The position numbers and the translations under genes were made by a program. Positions 55,151-63,979 of a DNA stretch of 64,000 nucleotides are shown piece after piece (the stretch's first letter is position 1; each line of letters begins with the position of its first letter). The notes under the pieces were generated by a model that worked only from the letters and a program-made list of their open reading frames with translations, searched no databases and was not told the origin of the DNA. This DNA is from Pseudomonas poae (GTDB lineage Bacteria > Pseudomonadota > Gammaproteobacteria > Pseudomonadales > Pseudomonadaceae): positions 124,001-188,000 of the forward strand of contig NZ_JYLI01000005.1 in assembly GCF_001439785.1 (NCBI RefSeq). The letters are read 5' to 3'.

Positions 55151-55335
55151 AAAGCGGGGTTCCCGGACAATCGACTTGCAATGACACACATCAGGCAACA
55201 ATTGGCCGTTGAAGTGCCATATTAGCCGCCTATGCTGCCCAGGCTCGTGCACAAAAGTCCTACAGCACCCAAATCCGCTGGGCATGGCATAATCCGCGAT
55301 CCTTCGGTTTCATTAGTCCAAAAGGGGGCAGTTCC

Positions 55336-55698
55336 TTGACCGATTCAAGCAAAACGTTGCACCTTTTCGGCATCAAAGCCTGCGACACCATGAAAAAGGC
55401 GCGCACCTGGCTCGACGAGCACGGCGTCGCCTATCAGTTCCACGATTACAAAACGGCCGGTATCGACCGCGAACATTTGACCCAATGGTGCGATGAGCAC
55501 GGTTGGCAAGTGGTGTTGAACCGTGCGGGCACCACCTTTCGCAAACTCGAAGACGAACGCAAAGCCGATCTCGATCAGTCGAAAGCCATTGAATTGATGC
55601 TCGCACAACCCTCGATGATCAAGCGCCCGGTGCTCGATCTCGGCGACAGAACCCTGATTGGCTTCAAGCCAGAAAGTTATTCGGCGGCCCTCAAGTAG
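55336..55698 (+). CDS. ArsC/Spx-family reductase-like protein (YffB type)
   Basis: A 120-residue thioredoxin-fold protein. GIKACDTMKKARTWLDEHG carries the single N-terminal cysteine typical of the YffB/Spx branch, and TFRKLEDERK supplies the conserved arginine region. Substrate is unknown; glutathione-linked reductase activity is only a family guess. The TTG start at 55336 follows GGGGGC at a good distance and there is no better ATG. It lies 31 bases upstream of dapD, as in PAO1 (PA3664 region). Confidence 0.85.
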   Translation: MTDSSKTLHLFGIKACDTMKKARTWLDEHGVAYQFHDYKTAGIDREHLTQWCDEHGWQVVLNRAGTTFRKLEDERKADLDQSKAIELMLAQPSMIKRPVLDLGDRTLIGFKPESYSAALK

Positions 55699-55729
55699 GC
55701 CAGCCTTCCATCTTTGTAGAGGTAACAGC

Positions 55730-56764
55730 ATGTCCCATTCCCTGTTCAGCCTGGGCTTCGGCGTTGGCACTCAGAACCGCCAGGGTGCCTGGCTGGAAGT
55801 GTTTTACGCACAACCCCTGCTCAACCCATCGGCTGAAATCGTCGCGGCCATCGCGCCGATCCTCGGTTACACCGACGGCAACCAGGCCATCACCTTCACC
55901 GTGTCCCAGGCCCTGCAACTGGCCGACGCGCTTAAAGGCGTCGACACGGCCCAGGCCGCGCTGCTCAGCCGCCTGGCCGAGAGCCACACGCCGCTGGTCG
56001 CCACCCTGCTGGCCGAAGACGCTGCACTCACGTCCACGCCTGAGGCCTACCTCAAGCTGCACCTGCTGTCCCACCGCCTGGTCAAGCCCCACGGCCTGAG
56101 CCTGGCCGGTGTGTTCCCGCAGTTGCCGAACGTGGCGTGGACCAGCCAGGGCGCGATCGACATCAATGAACTGGCCGAGCGCCAACTGGAAGCGCGCCTG
56201 CGTGGCGATCTGCTGGAAGTGTTCTCGGTGGACAAGTTCCCGAAAATGACCGATTACGTGGTCCCCGCCGGCGTGCGTATCGCTGACGCCGCGCGTATCC
56301 GCCTGGGTGCGTATGTGGGCGAAGGCACCACGGTGATGCACGAAGGTTTCGTCAACTTCAATGCCGGCACCGAAGGCCCGGGCATGATCGAAGGCCGTGT
56401 GTCGGCGGGCGTGTTCGTCGGCAAGGGCTCGGACCTGGGTGGCGGCTGCTCCACCATGGGCACCCTGTCGGGCGGCGGCAATATCGTGATCAAGGTCGGT
56501 GAAGGCTGCCTGGTCGGCGCCAACGCCGGTATCGGTATCCCCTTGGGCGACCGCAATACCGTGGAATCGGGCCTGTACGTGACCGCCGGCACCAAGGTGG
56601 CGCTGCTGGACGAGCAGAACCAACTGGTCAAGGTGGTCAAGGCGCGCGAACTGGCTGGCCAGCCTGACCTGCTGTTCCGTCGTAATTCCGAGACCGGTGC
56701 CGTGGAGTGCAAAACTCACAAATCGGCCATCGAACTGAACGAAGCGCTGCACGCTCACAACTAA
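55730..56764 (+). CDS. dapD: 2,3,4,5-tetrahydropyridine-2,6-dicarboxylate N-succinyltransferase
   Basis: A 344-residue trimeric left-handed beta-helix enzyme that succinylates tetrahydrodipicolinate. Its length and long N-terminal domain match the Pseudomonas-type DapD, not the 274-residue E. coli form. VSAGVFVGKGSDLGGGCSTM and GANAGIGIPLGDRNTVESG are the hexapeptide region with the active site. AGAGG precedes the ATG. It makes the substrate of DapC. Confidence 0.96.
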   Translation: MSHSLFSLGFGVGTQNRQGAWLEVFYAQPLLNPSAEIVAAIAPILGYTDGNQAITFTVSQALQLADALKGVDTAQAALLSRLAESHTPLVATLLAEDAALTSTPEAYLKLHLLSHRLVKPHGLSLAGVFPQLPNVAWTSQGAIDINELAERQLEARLRGDLLEVFSVDKFPKMTDYVVPAGVRIADAARIRLGAYVGEGTTVMHEGFVNFNAGTEGPGMIEGRVSAGVFVGKGSDLGGGCSTMGTLSGGGNIVIKVGEGCLVGANAGIGIPLGDRNTVESGLYVTAGTKVALLDEQNQLVKVVKARELAGQPDLLFRRNSETGAVECKTHKSAIELNEALHAHN

Positions 56765-56833
56765 GCAGCCACTCGATGCCACTGGCGGGCCGCGCCCTCG
56801 GGGTGCGGTTCGCTTATACGAGTCTTGACCACC

Positions 56834-58039
56834 ATGCTTGTGCCCTCCCCCTGGCGCGCCGATTTCCCGGCCATTGCCACCCTGCAACGGCAGGACCAGA
56901 CCTACCTGGACAACGCCGCCACCACCCAAAAACCCCAGGCCTTGCTGGATGCGATCAGCCATTACTACGCCAATGGCGCCGCCAATGTGCACCGTGCCCA
57001 GCATCTGCCGGGGGCCCATGCCACCCAGGCGTTCGAAGACAGCCGTGTAAAGGTCGCGCAGTGGCTCAACGCAGGCGACAGCGGGCAAATCGTGTTCACT
57101 CACGGCGCCACCTCGACGCTGAACCTTCTGGCCTATGGCCTTGAGCACTTGTTCAATGCGGGCGATGAGCTGGTCATCAGCGCCCTGGAGCACCACGCCA
57201 ACCTGCTGCCCTGGCAGCAACTGGCCAAACGCCGCGCGCTGAAACTGGTGGTATTGCCGCTCAATGCGGCCGGTCTGATCGACCTCGACGCCGCCGCCGA
57301 ACTGATCGGCCCGCGTACGCGTCTGCTGGCGGTGAGCCAATTGTCCAATGTGCTCGGCACCTGGCAACCCCTGCATCCCTTGCTGGCGTTGGCCCGCGCG
57401 CGGGGAGCCCTGAGCGTGGTCGACGGCGCCCAAGGCATCGTGCACGGTCGACACGACGTGCAAACCCTGGACTGCGACTTCTATGTGTTTTCCAGCCACA
57501 AACTCTACGGTCCGGACGGTGTCGGCGTGCTGTTTGGCCGCAACGAAGCCCTGCATCACCTGCGTCACTGGCAATTCGGCGGCGAGATGGTGCAACAGGC
57601 CGACTACCATGCGGCGAGCTTTCGCCCCGCGCCACTGGGTTTCGAGGCCGGCACACCGCCAATTGCCGGCGTGATCGGCCTGGGCGCCAGCCTGGATTAC
57701 CTGAGTTCACTGGACCCGCAAGCCGTCATGGCCCATGAAGCGGCCCTGCATGACTACCTGCTGCGCGGCCTGAACGCGCGCAACGGCGTGCGCGTTTTGG
57801 GCACACCACAGGCCGCGCTGGTCAGCTTCGTGGTCGAGGGCGTGCACAATGCCGACCTGGCTCACCTGCTGACCGAACAGGGCATTGCCATCCGTGCCGG
57901 TCACCATTGCGCGATGCCGCTGCTCAAGGCCATGCAGTTGCCCGGGGCAATCCGCGTATCGCTGGCGCTGTACAACGACTCGGATGACCTGGAGCGATTC
58001 TTCGCGGCGCTGGATCAGGCCCTGGATATGTTGCGATGA
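56834..58039 (+). CDS. csdA: Cysteine desulfurase, SufS/CsdA group
   Basis: A 401-residue class V PLP enzyme that takes sulfur from cysteine. The PLP lysine lies in VFSSHKLYGPDGVGVLFG and the persulfide cysteine in RAGHHCAMPLL. It overlaps the SufE-family gene by four bases, forming a CsdA-CsdE pair, and lies one gene from tcdA, which uses the CSD system in E. coli. The start at 56834 is chosen over an upstream TTG; no strong Shine-Dalgarno is present. Confidence 0.93.
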   Translation: MLVPSPWRADFPAIATLQRQDQTYLDNAATTQKPQALLDAISHYYANGAANVHRAQHLPGAHATQAFEDSRVKVAQWLNAGDSGQIVFTHGATSTLNLLAYGLEHLFNAGDELVISALEHHANLLPWQQLAKRRALKLVVLPLNAAGLIDLDAAAELIGPRTRLLAVSQLSNVLGTWQPLHPLLALARARGALSVVDGAQGIVHGRHDVQTLDCDFYVFSSHKLYGPDGVGVLFGRNEALHHLRHWQFGGEMVQQADYHAASFRPAPLGFEAGTPPIAGVIGLGASLDYLSSLDPQAVMAHEAALHDYLLRGLNARNGVRVLGTPQAALVSFVVEGVHNADLAHLLTEQGIAIRAGHHCAMPLLKAMQLPGAIRVSLALYNDSDDLERFFAALDQALDMLR

Positions 58040-58452
58040 GCCAACTGCCAGTGGATGCAGTGGCCGCATTGCAGGCGTTCCAGGCCGTAGGCAGCTGGGA
58101 GCAGCGCGCGCGCATGCTGATGCAATGGGGCGAGCGGCTGCCGGTACTGGCGGAGGAAGACAAGGTCGAGGCCAACCTGGTGCAGGGCTGCGAAAGCCAG
58201 GTGTGGTTGGTGGGCCGCCTGCAGGACGGGCACTGGCAGTTTGCGGCCAGCAGCGAGGCGCGGATGATTCGCGGGTTGGTGGCCCTGTTGTTGGCGCGGG
58301 TTAATGGGCTGTCGGTGGCTGAGCTGCAGGCGGTGGATTTGTCTGATTGGTTCAATCAACTGGGGTTGTCCCGGCAGGTGTCGCCTTCGCGTAGTAATGG
58401 GTTGAATGCGGTTTTGCAGCGCATGCGGGGCTTGGCGCGCATGCAAAATTGA
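58036..58452 (+). CDS. csdE: Sulfur-acceptor protein, SufE/CsdE family
   Basis: A 138-residue sulfur acceptor. The acceptor cysteine lies in LVQGCESQVWLVG and VNGLSVAELQAVD is a family segment. It receives persulfide sulfur from the coupled desulfurase and stimulates it. Its start shares ATGA with the csdA stop. Confidence 0.93.
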   Translation: MSQLPVDAVAALQAFQAVGSWEQRARMLMQWGERLPVLAEEDKVEANLVQGCESQVWLVGRLQDGHWQFAASSEARMIRGLVALLLARVNGLSVAELQAVDLSDWFNQLGLSRQVSPSRSNGLNAVLQRMRGLARMQN

Positions 58453-58714
58453 TGGGGCTGGGTGCCTGTCCGTTGCTGCGCTAACGGCTGCTCTTGCCCC
58501 AACACTTGGTGCCTCGCCTAGACTCGGGGCGCCTCAGATCAAAAGCAAAAGCGCGGCGGCCTGAGAGCCGACCGGGATCCTCTGCCAGACACTGGACAAG
58601 CCCCCTCCCACATTAGGATCTCCATTTGCCTGCTGGATATCACACTGCTTTTGATCTGCTTTGTTTTGGCTTTTGATCTTGATCTTAGGCGCCCCGTCAA
58701 CCACGCTGGCCGAA
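58453..58714. repeat. Repeat-rich intergenic region: inverted repeat with half REP inside
   Basis: No gene is evident. GGGGCGCCT + CAGATCAAAAGC (58526-58546) is matched in reverse by GCTTTTGATCTTGATCTTAGGCGCCCC (58669-58695), forming terminal inverted repeats around about 120 bases. Inside lies a half REP (58596-58613, AAGCCCCCTCCCACATTA) and another GCTTTTGATCT (58647-58657). The arrangement looks like a small non-autonomous element. Confidence 0.7.
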
Positions 58715-58811
58715 CGCAGGTTTGAATCCGTGGGTAACCCGGCAGGACGCCGGGTTAGCCGCACTGGGCCAGGGATGGCCCATTGCGGCGGCCCACGGAT
58801 TCAAGCCTGCG
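58715..58811. other. Three-way-junction structured element
   Basis: A 20-pair outer stem (58715-58734 with 58792-58811, one G-U pair) encloses two further hairpins. The first is a perfect nine-base stem TAACCCGGC / GCCGGGTTA with loop AGGAC (58735-58757). The second is a 6+7-base stem GCCGCA-TGGGCCA / TGGCCCA-TGCGGC with loop GGGA (58758-58789). Nearly every base is paired. I recall closely similar sequence recurring in other fluorescens-group genomes, but I cannot name it. Whether it acts as RNA or as a DNA cruciform is unknown. Confidence 0.85.
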
Positions 58812-58948
58812 TGCGGGCACACCGAGCCTAAGCGAGGTGCCAAGTGGTGGGGCGATGCGTTTTTGGTTACTTTTCGCGCTCTTCAAAAAGTGACCCGCCG
58901 TAAGGGCGGAACCCCTATCAGCCGTTACCGCAGCAACGGATATGTACC
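58812..58948. other. Trailing hairpins of the structured element
   Basis: Three smaller stems follow the three-way junction: GGCAC / GTGCC (58816-58841), GGTTACTTTT / AAAAGTGACC (58865-58895, ten pairs with one G-U) and CCGCC / GGCGG (58895-58909). CCGTT / AACGG (58922-58939) adds a fourth. Short open frames over this stretch are best explained by the repeat itself and I do not call them genes. Confidence 0.65.
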
Positions 58949-58955
58949 CCCCCAC

Positions 58956-59771
58956 CTAATTCGCCTTAACCCGCTCCGAAGGCCTGCGCACCCCAGCCAC
59001 AATCTTATCCACCGCCTTGGTCGCCGCCACCATCCCAAACGTCGCAGTCACCATCATCACCGCACCAAACCCACCCGCGCAGTCAAGCTTCACGCCATCC
59101 CCGACAAAACTCTTCTGCAAACAGATGCTGCCATCCGGCTTCGGATAGCGCAGTTGCTCACTGGAAAACACACAAGGCACGCTGTAATGGCGCGTCACCG
59201 TACGCGAAAAACCATAGTCGCGACGCAGGGTCGAGCGCACTTTCGAGGCCAGTGGGTCGTTGAACGTGCGGTTCAGGTCGCACACCTGAATCAGCGTCGG
59301 ATCAATTTGCCCGCCCGCGCCGCCGGTGGTGATGATCTGGATCTTGCGGCGCTTGCACCAGGCAATCAGCGCGGCCTTGGCGTTGACCGCGTCAATGCAG
59401 TCGATCACGCAGTCGATGTTCGGCGTGATGTATTCAGCCATGGTGTCGCGGGTCACGAAATCCGCCACCGCATGCACCGTGCACGCTGGGTTGATGCCGC
59501 GCAGACGCTCAGCCATGACCTCGACCTTGGGTTTGCCCACGGTGCTGTCCAGCGCATGCAACTGGCGATTGCTGTTGCTGACGCAGACATCGTCCAGGTC
59601 AAACAGCGAAATCTCGCCCACCCCGCAACGGGCCATGGCCTCCGCCGCCCAGGAGCCGACGCCGCCGACGCCGACGATCGCCACATGGGCCGCTTTCAAG
59701 CGCTCAAGGCCTTCAATGCCATACAAGCGAGCGACGCCTGCAAACCGTGGATCTTCTGTGCTCATAACCAT
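58956..59771 (-). CDS. tcdA: tRNA threonylcarbamoyladenosine dehydratase (cyclic t6A synthase)
   Basis: A 271-residue E1/ThiF-like enzyme (YgdL/CsdL) that cyclises t6A37 in tRNA to ct6A using ATP. The nucleotide-binding motif is VGVGGVGSWAAEAMARCGVG, followed by LDDVCVSNSNRQLHAL and DCIDAVNAKAALI. C-terminal hydrophobic residues (AVMMVTATFGMVAA) are typical. Sulfur relay by CsdA-CsdE supports it in E. coli, and those genes are close by. Either of two near starts (59771 or 59765) may be used. Confidence 0.94.
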   Translation of the reverse strand: MVMSTEDPRFAGVARLYGIEGLERLKAAHVAIVGVGGVGSWAAEAMARCGVGEISLFDLDDVCVSNSNRQLHALDSTVGKPKVEVMAERLRGINPACTVHAVADFVTRDTMAEYITPNIDCVIDCIDAVNAKAALIAWCKRRKIQIITTGGAGGQIDPTLIQVCDLNRTFNDPLASKVRSTLRRDYGFSRTVTRHYSVPCVFSSEQLRYPKPDGSICLQKSFVGDGVKLDCAGGFGAVMMVTATFGMVAATKAVDKIVAGVRRPSERVKAN

Positions 59772-59982
59772 TACCCCAAAAACCGGCGCGCATTATGGGC
59801 TACGCAGCGGCAAGTTTTAAGCGACAACTGACAGGTGAAGAACTTAGCGAGCGTTTCGCTGCCCAAAGTCAGGTTTTTCCTGGCTTGCTGTACGCTCAGG
59901 GAAAGGCCGGTGTAGGATGCGCGCCGTTCGGCGTAGGCCGACGCCTCTTTTCGTTCCACACCCTTTGGAACCCGAAATCGCC

Positions 59983-62574
59983 ATGTCATCGCGTAAATTT
60001 GGACTCAACCTGGTGGTGGTGCTGGCAATTGCCGCGCTGTTCACCGGTTTCTGGGCGCTGATCAACCGCCCGGTCACCACTCCCAACTGGCCGGAACAGA
60101 TCTCGGGGTTCTCCTACTCGCCGTTCCAGCAGGGCCAGTACCCGCAGAAAAACCAATACCCGAGCGACGACCAGATGCGTCGCGACCTCGAAATCATGAG
60201 CAAGCTGACGGACAACATCCGTACCTACTCGGTCGACGGCACCCTGGGTGATATCCCCAAGCTGGCCGAAGAGTTCGGCCTGCGCGTGACCCTGGGTATC
60301 TGGATCAGCCCGGACCTGGAACGCAACGAGCGTGAAGTCCAGCGCGCCATCGAAATCGCCAACAGCTCGCGCAGCGTGGTGCGCGTGGTGGTGGGCAACG
60401 AAGCGCTGTTCCGTGAAGAAATCACCCCCGAAGCGCTGATCGTGCTGCTGGACCGGGTGCGCGCCGCCGTGAAAGTGCCGGTGACCACCTCCGAGCAATG
60501 GCACATATGGGAAAAGAACCCGCAACTGGCCAAACACGTCGACCTGATCGCCGCGCACATCCTGCCGTTCTGGGAATTTATCCCGATGGACAAGGCCGGC
60601 CAGTACGTACTCGACCGTGCCCGGGACCTGAAGAAACTATTCCCGAAAAAACCGCTGTTGCTGTCTGAAGTCGGCTGGCCGAGCAACGGGCGCATGCGCG
60701 GCGGCAATGAATCATCCCCGGCCGACCAGGCGATCTACCTGCGCACGCTGGTCAACAAGCTCAATCGCCAGGGCTTCAACTATTTCGTGATCGAGGCATT
60801 CGACCAGCCGTGGAAGGTCAGCGACGAAGGCTCGGCGGGCGCCTATTGGGGCGTGTTCAACGCGGCACGCCAGCAGAAATTCAACTTTGAAGGGCCGGTG
60901 GTCGCGATCCCGCAATGGCGGGTGCTGGCGATCGGTTCGGTGGTGTTGGCCCTGCTCTCGCTGACCCTGCTGATGATCGATGGCTCGGCGCTGCGTCAGC
61001 GCGGTCGCACCTTCCTGACCTTTATCGCGTTTCTGTGCGGGTCGGTGCTGGTGTGGATCGGCTACGACTACAGCCAGCAGTACAGCACCTGGTTCAGCCT
61101 GACCGTCGGATTCCTGCTGGCACTGGGTGCGATGGGCGTGTTCATCGTGTTGCTGACCGAAGCCCACGAGCTGGCCGAAGCGGTGTGGACGCACAAGCGC
61201 CGCCGTGAATTCCTGCCGGTGGAAGGTGATTCGGACTACCGCCCGAAAGTGTCGATCCATGTGCCGTGTTACAACGAGCCGCCGGAGATGGTCAAACAGA
61301 CCCTCGATGCCCTGGCCGCCCTCGATTACCCGGACTATGAAGTCCTGATCATCGACAACAACACCAAAGACCCGGCGGTGTGGGAACCGGTGCGCGACTA
61401 CTGCGAAACCCTCGGTCCACGCTTCAAGTTTTTCCACGTCTCGCCCCTGGCCGGTTTCAAGGGTGGCGCGCTGAACTACCTGATCCCGCACACCGCAGCG
61501 GACGCCGAAGTGATCGCGGTGATCGACTCGGACTACTGCGTGTCGCCCAACTGGCTCAAGCACATGGTGCCGCACTTCGCCGACCCGAAAATCGCCGTGG
61601 TGCAATCGCCCCAGGATTATCGCGACCAGAACGAAAGCACCTTCAAAAAGCTCTGCTACGCCGAATACAAGGGCTTCTTCCACATCGGCATGGTCACCCG
61701 CAACGACCGCGACGCGATCATCCAGCACGGCACCATGACCATGACACGTCGCTCGGTGCTCGAAGAACTCGGCTGGGCTGACTGGTGCATCTGCGAAGAC
61801 GCCGAACTGGGCCTGCGGGTATTCGAGAAAGGCCTGTCGGCTGCGTATTACCACGACAGCTACGGCAAAGGGCTGATGCCCGACACCTTCATCGACTTCA
61901 AGAAGCAGCGTTTCCGCTGGGCCTATGGCGCGATCCAGATCATCAAGCGCCACACCGCAAGTCTGTTGCGCGGCAAGGACACCGAGCTGACCCGTGGCCA
62001 GCGCTACCACTTCCTTGCGGGCTGGCTGCCGTGGGTGGCGGACGGCATGAACATCTTCTTTACCGTCGGCGCGCTGTTGTGGTCGGCGGCGATGATCATC
62101 GTGCCAGCGCGGGTCGACCCGCCGCTGCTGATTTTCGCGATCCCGCCACTGGCGCTGTTCGTGTTCAAGGTGGGCAAGATCATCTTCCTGTACCGCCGCG
62201 CCGTCGGCGTGAACCTCAAGGACGCATTCTGCGCGGCCCTGGCCGGACTGGCGTTGTCGCACACCATCGCCAAGGCGGTGCTGTATGGCTTTTTCACCAC
62301 CAGCATTCCGTTCTTTCGTACGCCGAAAAACGCCGATAACCACGGCTTCTGGGTGGCGATTTCCGAAGCCCGCGAAGAGATGTTCATCATGCTGCTGTTG
62401 TGGGGCGCCGCGCTGGGGATCTACCTGGTGCAGGGCCTGCCGAGCAATGACATGCGCTTCTGGGTGGTGATGCTGCTGGTGCAGTCGCTGCCGTATGTGG
62501 CAGCGCTGATCATGGCGTTCCTGTCGTCACTGCCCAAACCGGCAGCGGCGCCCGAGCCCGCGCCTGCTGCGTAA
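59983..62574 (+). CDS. ndvB: Beta-1,3-glucan synthase / glucosyltransferase, NdvB-like (GH17-GT2 fusion)
   Basis: An 863-residue membrane enzyme. After an N-terminal membrane helix (about 7-27), a GH17-like domain (35-305) carries likely acid/base Glu140 (VVVGNEALF) and nucleophile Glu229 (LLLSEVGWPSNG). Membrane spans follow (about 310-405), then a GT2 domain with VPCYNEPPEMV, VIDSDYC (DxD), CEDAELG and QRFRWAYG, and further spans. Such fusions make branched or cyclic beta-glucans; PAO1 ndvB (PA1163) is linked to biofilm drug tolerance. It is next to dapE, as in PAO1. The start at 59983 begins the membrane anchor. Confidence 0.9.
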   Translation: MSSRKFGLNLVVVLAIAALFTGFWALINRPVTTPNWPEQISGFSYSPFQQGQYPQKNQYPSDDQMRRDLEIMSKLTDNIRTYSVDGTLGDIPKLAEEFGLRVTLGIWISPDLERNEREVQRAIEIANSSRSVVRVVVGNEALFREEITPEALIVLLDRVRAAVKVPVTTSEQWHIWEKNPQLAKHVDLIAAHILPFWEFIPMDKAGQYVLDRARDLKKLFPKKPLLLSEVGWPSNGRMRGGNESSPADQAIYLRTLVNKLNRQGFNYFVIEAFDQPWKVSDEGSAGAYWGVFNAARQQKFNFEGPVVAIPQWRVLAIGSVVLALLSLTLLMIDGSALRQRGRTFLTFIAFLCGSVLVWIGYDYSQQYSTWFSLTVGFLLALGAMGVFIVLLTEAHELAEAVWTHKRRREFLPVEGDSDYRPKVSIHVPCYNEPPEMVKQTLDALAALDYPDYEVLIIDNNTKDPAVWEPVRDYCETLGPRFKFFHVSPLAGFKGGALNYLIPHTAADAEVIAVIDSDYCVSPNWLKHMVPHFADPKIAVVQSPQDYRDQNESTFKKLCYAEYKGFFHIGMVTRNDRDAIIQHGTMTMTRRSVLEELGWADWCICEDAELGLRVFEKGLSAAYYHDSYGKGLMPDTFIDFKKQRFRWAYGAIQIIKRHTASLLRGKDTELTRGQRYHFLAGWLPWVADGMNIFFTVGALLWSAAMIIVPARVDPPLLIFAIPPLALFVFKVGKIIFLYRRAVGVNLKDAFCAALAGLALSHTIAKAVLYGFFTTSIPFFRTPKNADNHGFWVAISEAREEMFIMLLLWGAALGIYLVQGLPSNDMRFWVVMLLVQSLPYVAALIMAFLSSLPKPAAAPEPAPAA

Positions 62575-62592
62575 AAACTTGCGCAATGCACT

Positions 62593-62618
62593 AAACGGCG
62601 GCCTCTGGTCGCCGTTTT
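62593..62618 (+). terminator. Terminator after ndvB
   Basis: Eight-pair stem AAACGGCG / CGCCGTTT with a nine-base loop ending in TTTT, 18 bases after the ndvB stop. Confidence 0.85.
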
Positions 62619-62667
62619 GCTATAAGATAACGGCCGTTTTGTGAGTCTTGGGCTGGCCCTGCTTTCT

Positions 62668-62753
62668 GTGGGAGCTGGCTTGCCTGCAATGCAGACGCCG
62701 CGGTCTGACAGTTACACCGCGGTGATGCGATCGCAGGCAAGCCAGCTCCCACA
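62668..62753. repeat. REPIN doublet, GTGGGAGCTGGCTTGCCTGC class
   Basis: Inverted arms GTGGGAGCTGGCTTGCCTGC and GCAGGCAAGCCAGCTCCCAC-type sequence flank about 45 bases. It is the same class as the element at 21171 and lies between ndvB and dapE. Confidence 0.9.
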
Positions 62754-62827
62754 TTTGTCCTGCGCCGTTTCAAGTTCTGTATTCCACATTCGTCCTGCGC
62801 CCCCCACACGCATTCCGGAGTTTTCCC

Positions 62828-63979
62828 ATGACGGCCCATGCCGACCTTTCGCCGACCCTTCAACTTGCCATCGACCTGATCCGTCGCCCCTCGGTGACGC
62901 CGATTGACGCCGATTGCCAGAAGCTGATGATGCAGCGCCTGGGCGACGCCGGCTTTGCCCTGGAGCCGATGCGCATCGAGGACGTGGACAACTTCTGGGC
63001 CACCCACGGCCAGCATGAAGGCCCGGTGCTGTGCTTTGCCGGCCACACCGACGTGGTGCCGACCGGCCCGCTGCAGGCCTGGCAGAACGACCCGTTCGAC
63101 GCGCTGATCGACGAGCACGGCATGCTCTGCGGGCGCGGCGCGGCCGACATGAAAGGCAGCCTGGCGGCCATGCTGGTGGCGGCGGAGCGCTTTGTGCAGG
63201 ACTACCCGGACCACCGTGGCTCGGTCGCCTTCCTGATCACCAGCGATGAAGAAGGCCCGGCGCACCACGGCACCAAGGCCGTGATCGAACGCCTGGCTGC
63301 GCGCAAGGAACGCCTGGACTGGTGCATCGTCGGCGAACCGTCGAGCACCACGCTGGTGGGCGACGTGGTCAAGAACGGCCGTCGCGGTTCCCTCGGCGCC
63401 ACCCTCACCGTGCGCGGCGTACAGGGCCATGTGGCCTACCCGCACCTGGCAAGGAACCCGATTCACCTGGCCGCGCCAGCCCTGGCGGAACTGGCCGCCG
63501 AGCACTGGGACGATGGCAACACGTTCTTCCCGCCGACCAGCTTCCAGATCTCCAACCTCAATTCCGGCACCGGCGCCACCAACGTGATCCCCGGTGACCT
63601 GACGGCGGTGTTCAACTTCCGCTTCTCCACCGAATCCACCGTGGAAGGCCTGCAACAGCGCGTTGCGCAGATTCTCGACAAACACGGTCTGGACTGGCAC
63701 GTGGACTGGGCACTGTCCGGCCTGCCGTTTTTGACCGAGCCGGGCGCGCTGCTCGATGCGGTATCGGCCAGCATCAAGGCGATCACTGGGCGCGAAACCC
63801 AGGCTTCGACCAGCGGCGGTACGTCGGACGGGCGCTTCATCGCGACCCTTGGCACTCAGGTGGTCGAGCTGGGCCCGGTGAATGCGACGATCCACCAGGT
63901 CAACGAACGCATCCTGGCCAGCGACCTCGACGTGCTCACCGAGATCTACTACCAGACCCTGATCAAGTTGCTCGCCTGA
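62828..63979 (+). CDS. dapE: Succinyl-diaminopimelate desuccinylase
   Basis: A 383-residue M20-family dinuclear zinc hydrolase that releases L,L-diaminopimelate from its N-succinyl form. Metal ligands lie in [13 protein letters not shown] (histidine), [10 protein letters not shown] (bridging aspartate), [12 protein letters not shown] (glutamates) and near the C-terminus in [13 protein letters not shown] (histidine). GGAG lies eight bases upstream of the ATG. With dapC and dapD it makes three steps of the succinylase branch in the last 13 kb of the window. Confidence 0.97.
   Translation: MTAHADLSPTLQLAIDLIRRPSVTPIDADCQKLMMQRLGDAGFALEPMRIEDVDNFWATHGQHEGPVLCFAGHTDVVPTGPLQAWQNDPFDALIDEHGMLCGRGAADMKGSLAAMLVAAERFVQDYPDHRGSVAFLITSDEEGPAHHGTKAVIERLAARKERLDWCIVGEPSSTTLVGDVVKNGRRGSLGATLTVRGVQGHVAYPHLARNPIHLAAPALAELAAEHWDDGNTFFPPTSFQISNLNSGTGATNVIPGDLTAVFNFRFSTESTVEGLQQRVAQILDKHGLDWHVDWALSGLPFLTEPGALLDAVSASIKAITGRETQASTSGGTSDGRFIATLGTQVVELGPVNATIHQVNERILASDLDVLTEIYYQTLIKLLA

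Noticed and set aside
58755..58955. Short minus-strand open frame in the structured element
   Set aside because: It lies wholly in the hairpin-rich repeat. Frames of this kind follow from the repeat sequence itself; I see no start signal.
58722..59831. Plus-strand open frame over the structured element and tcdA
   Set aside because: Its first part translates the repeat and the rest is antisense to tcdA. No family resemblance or ribosome site supports it.
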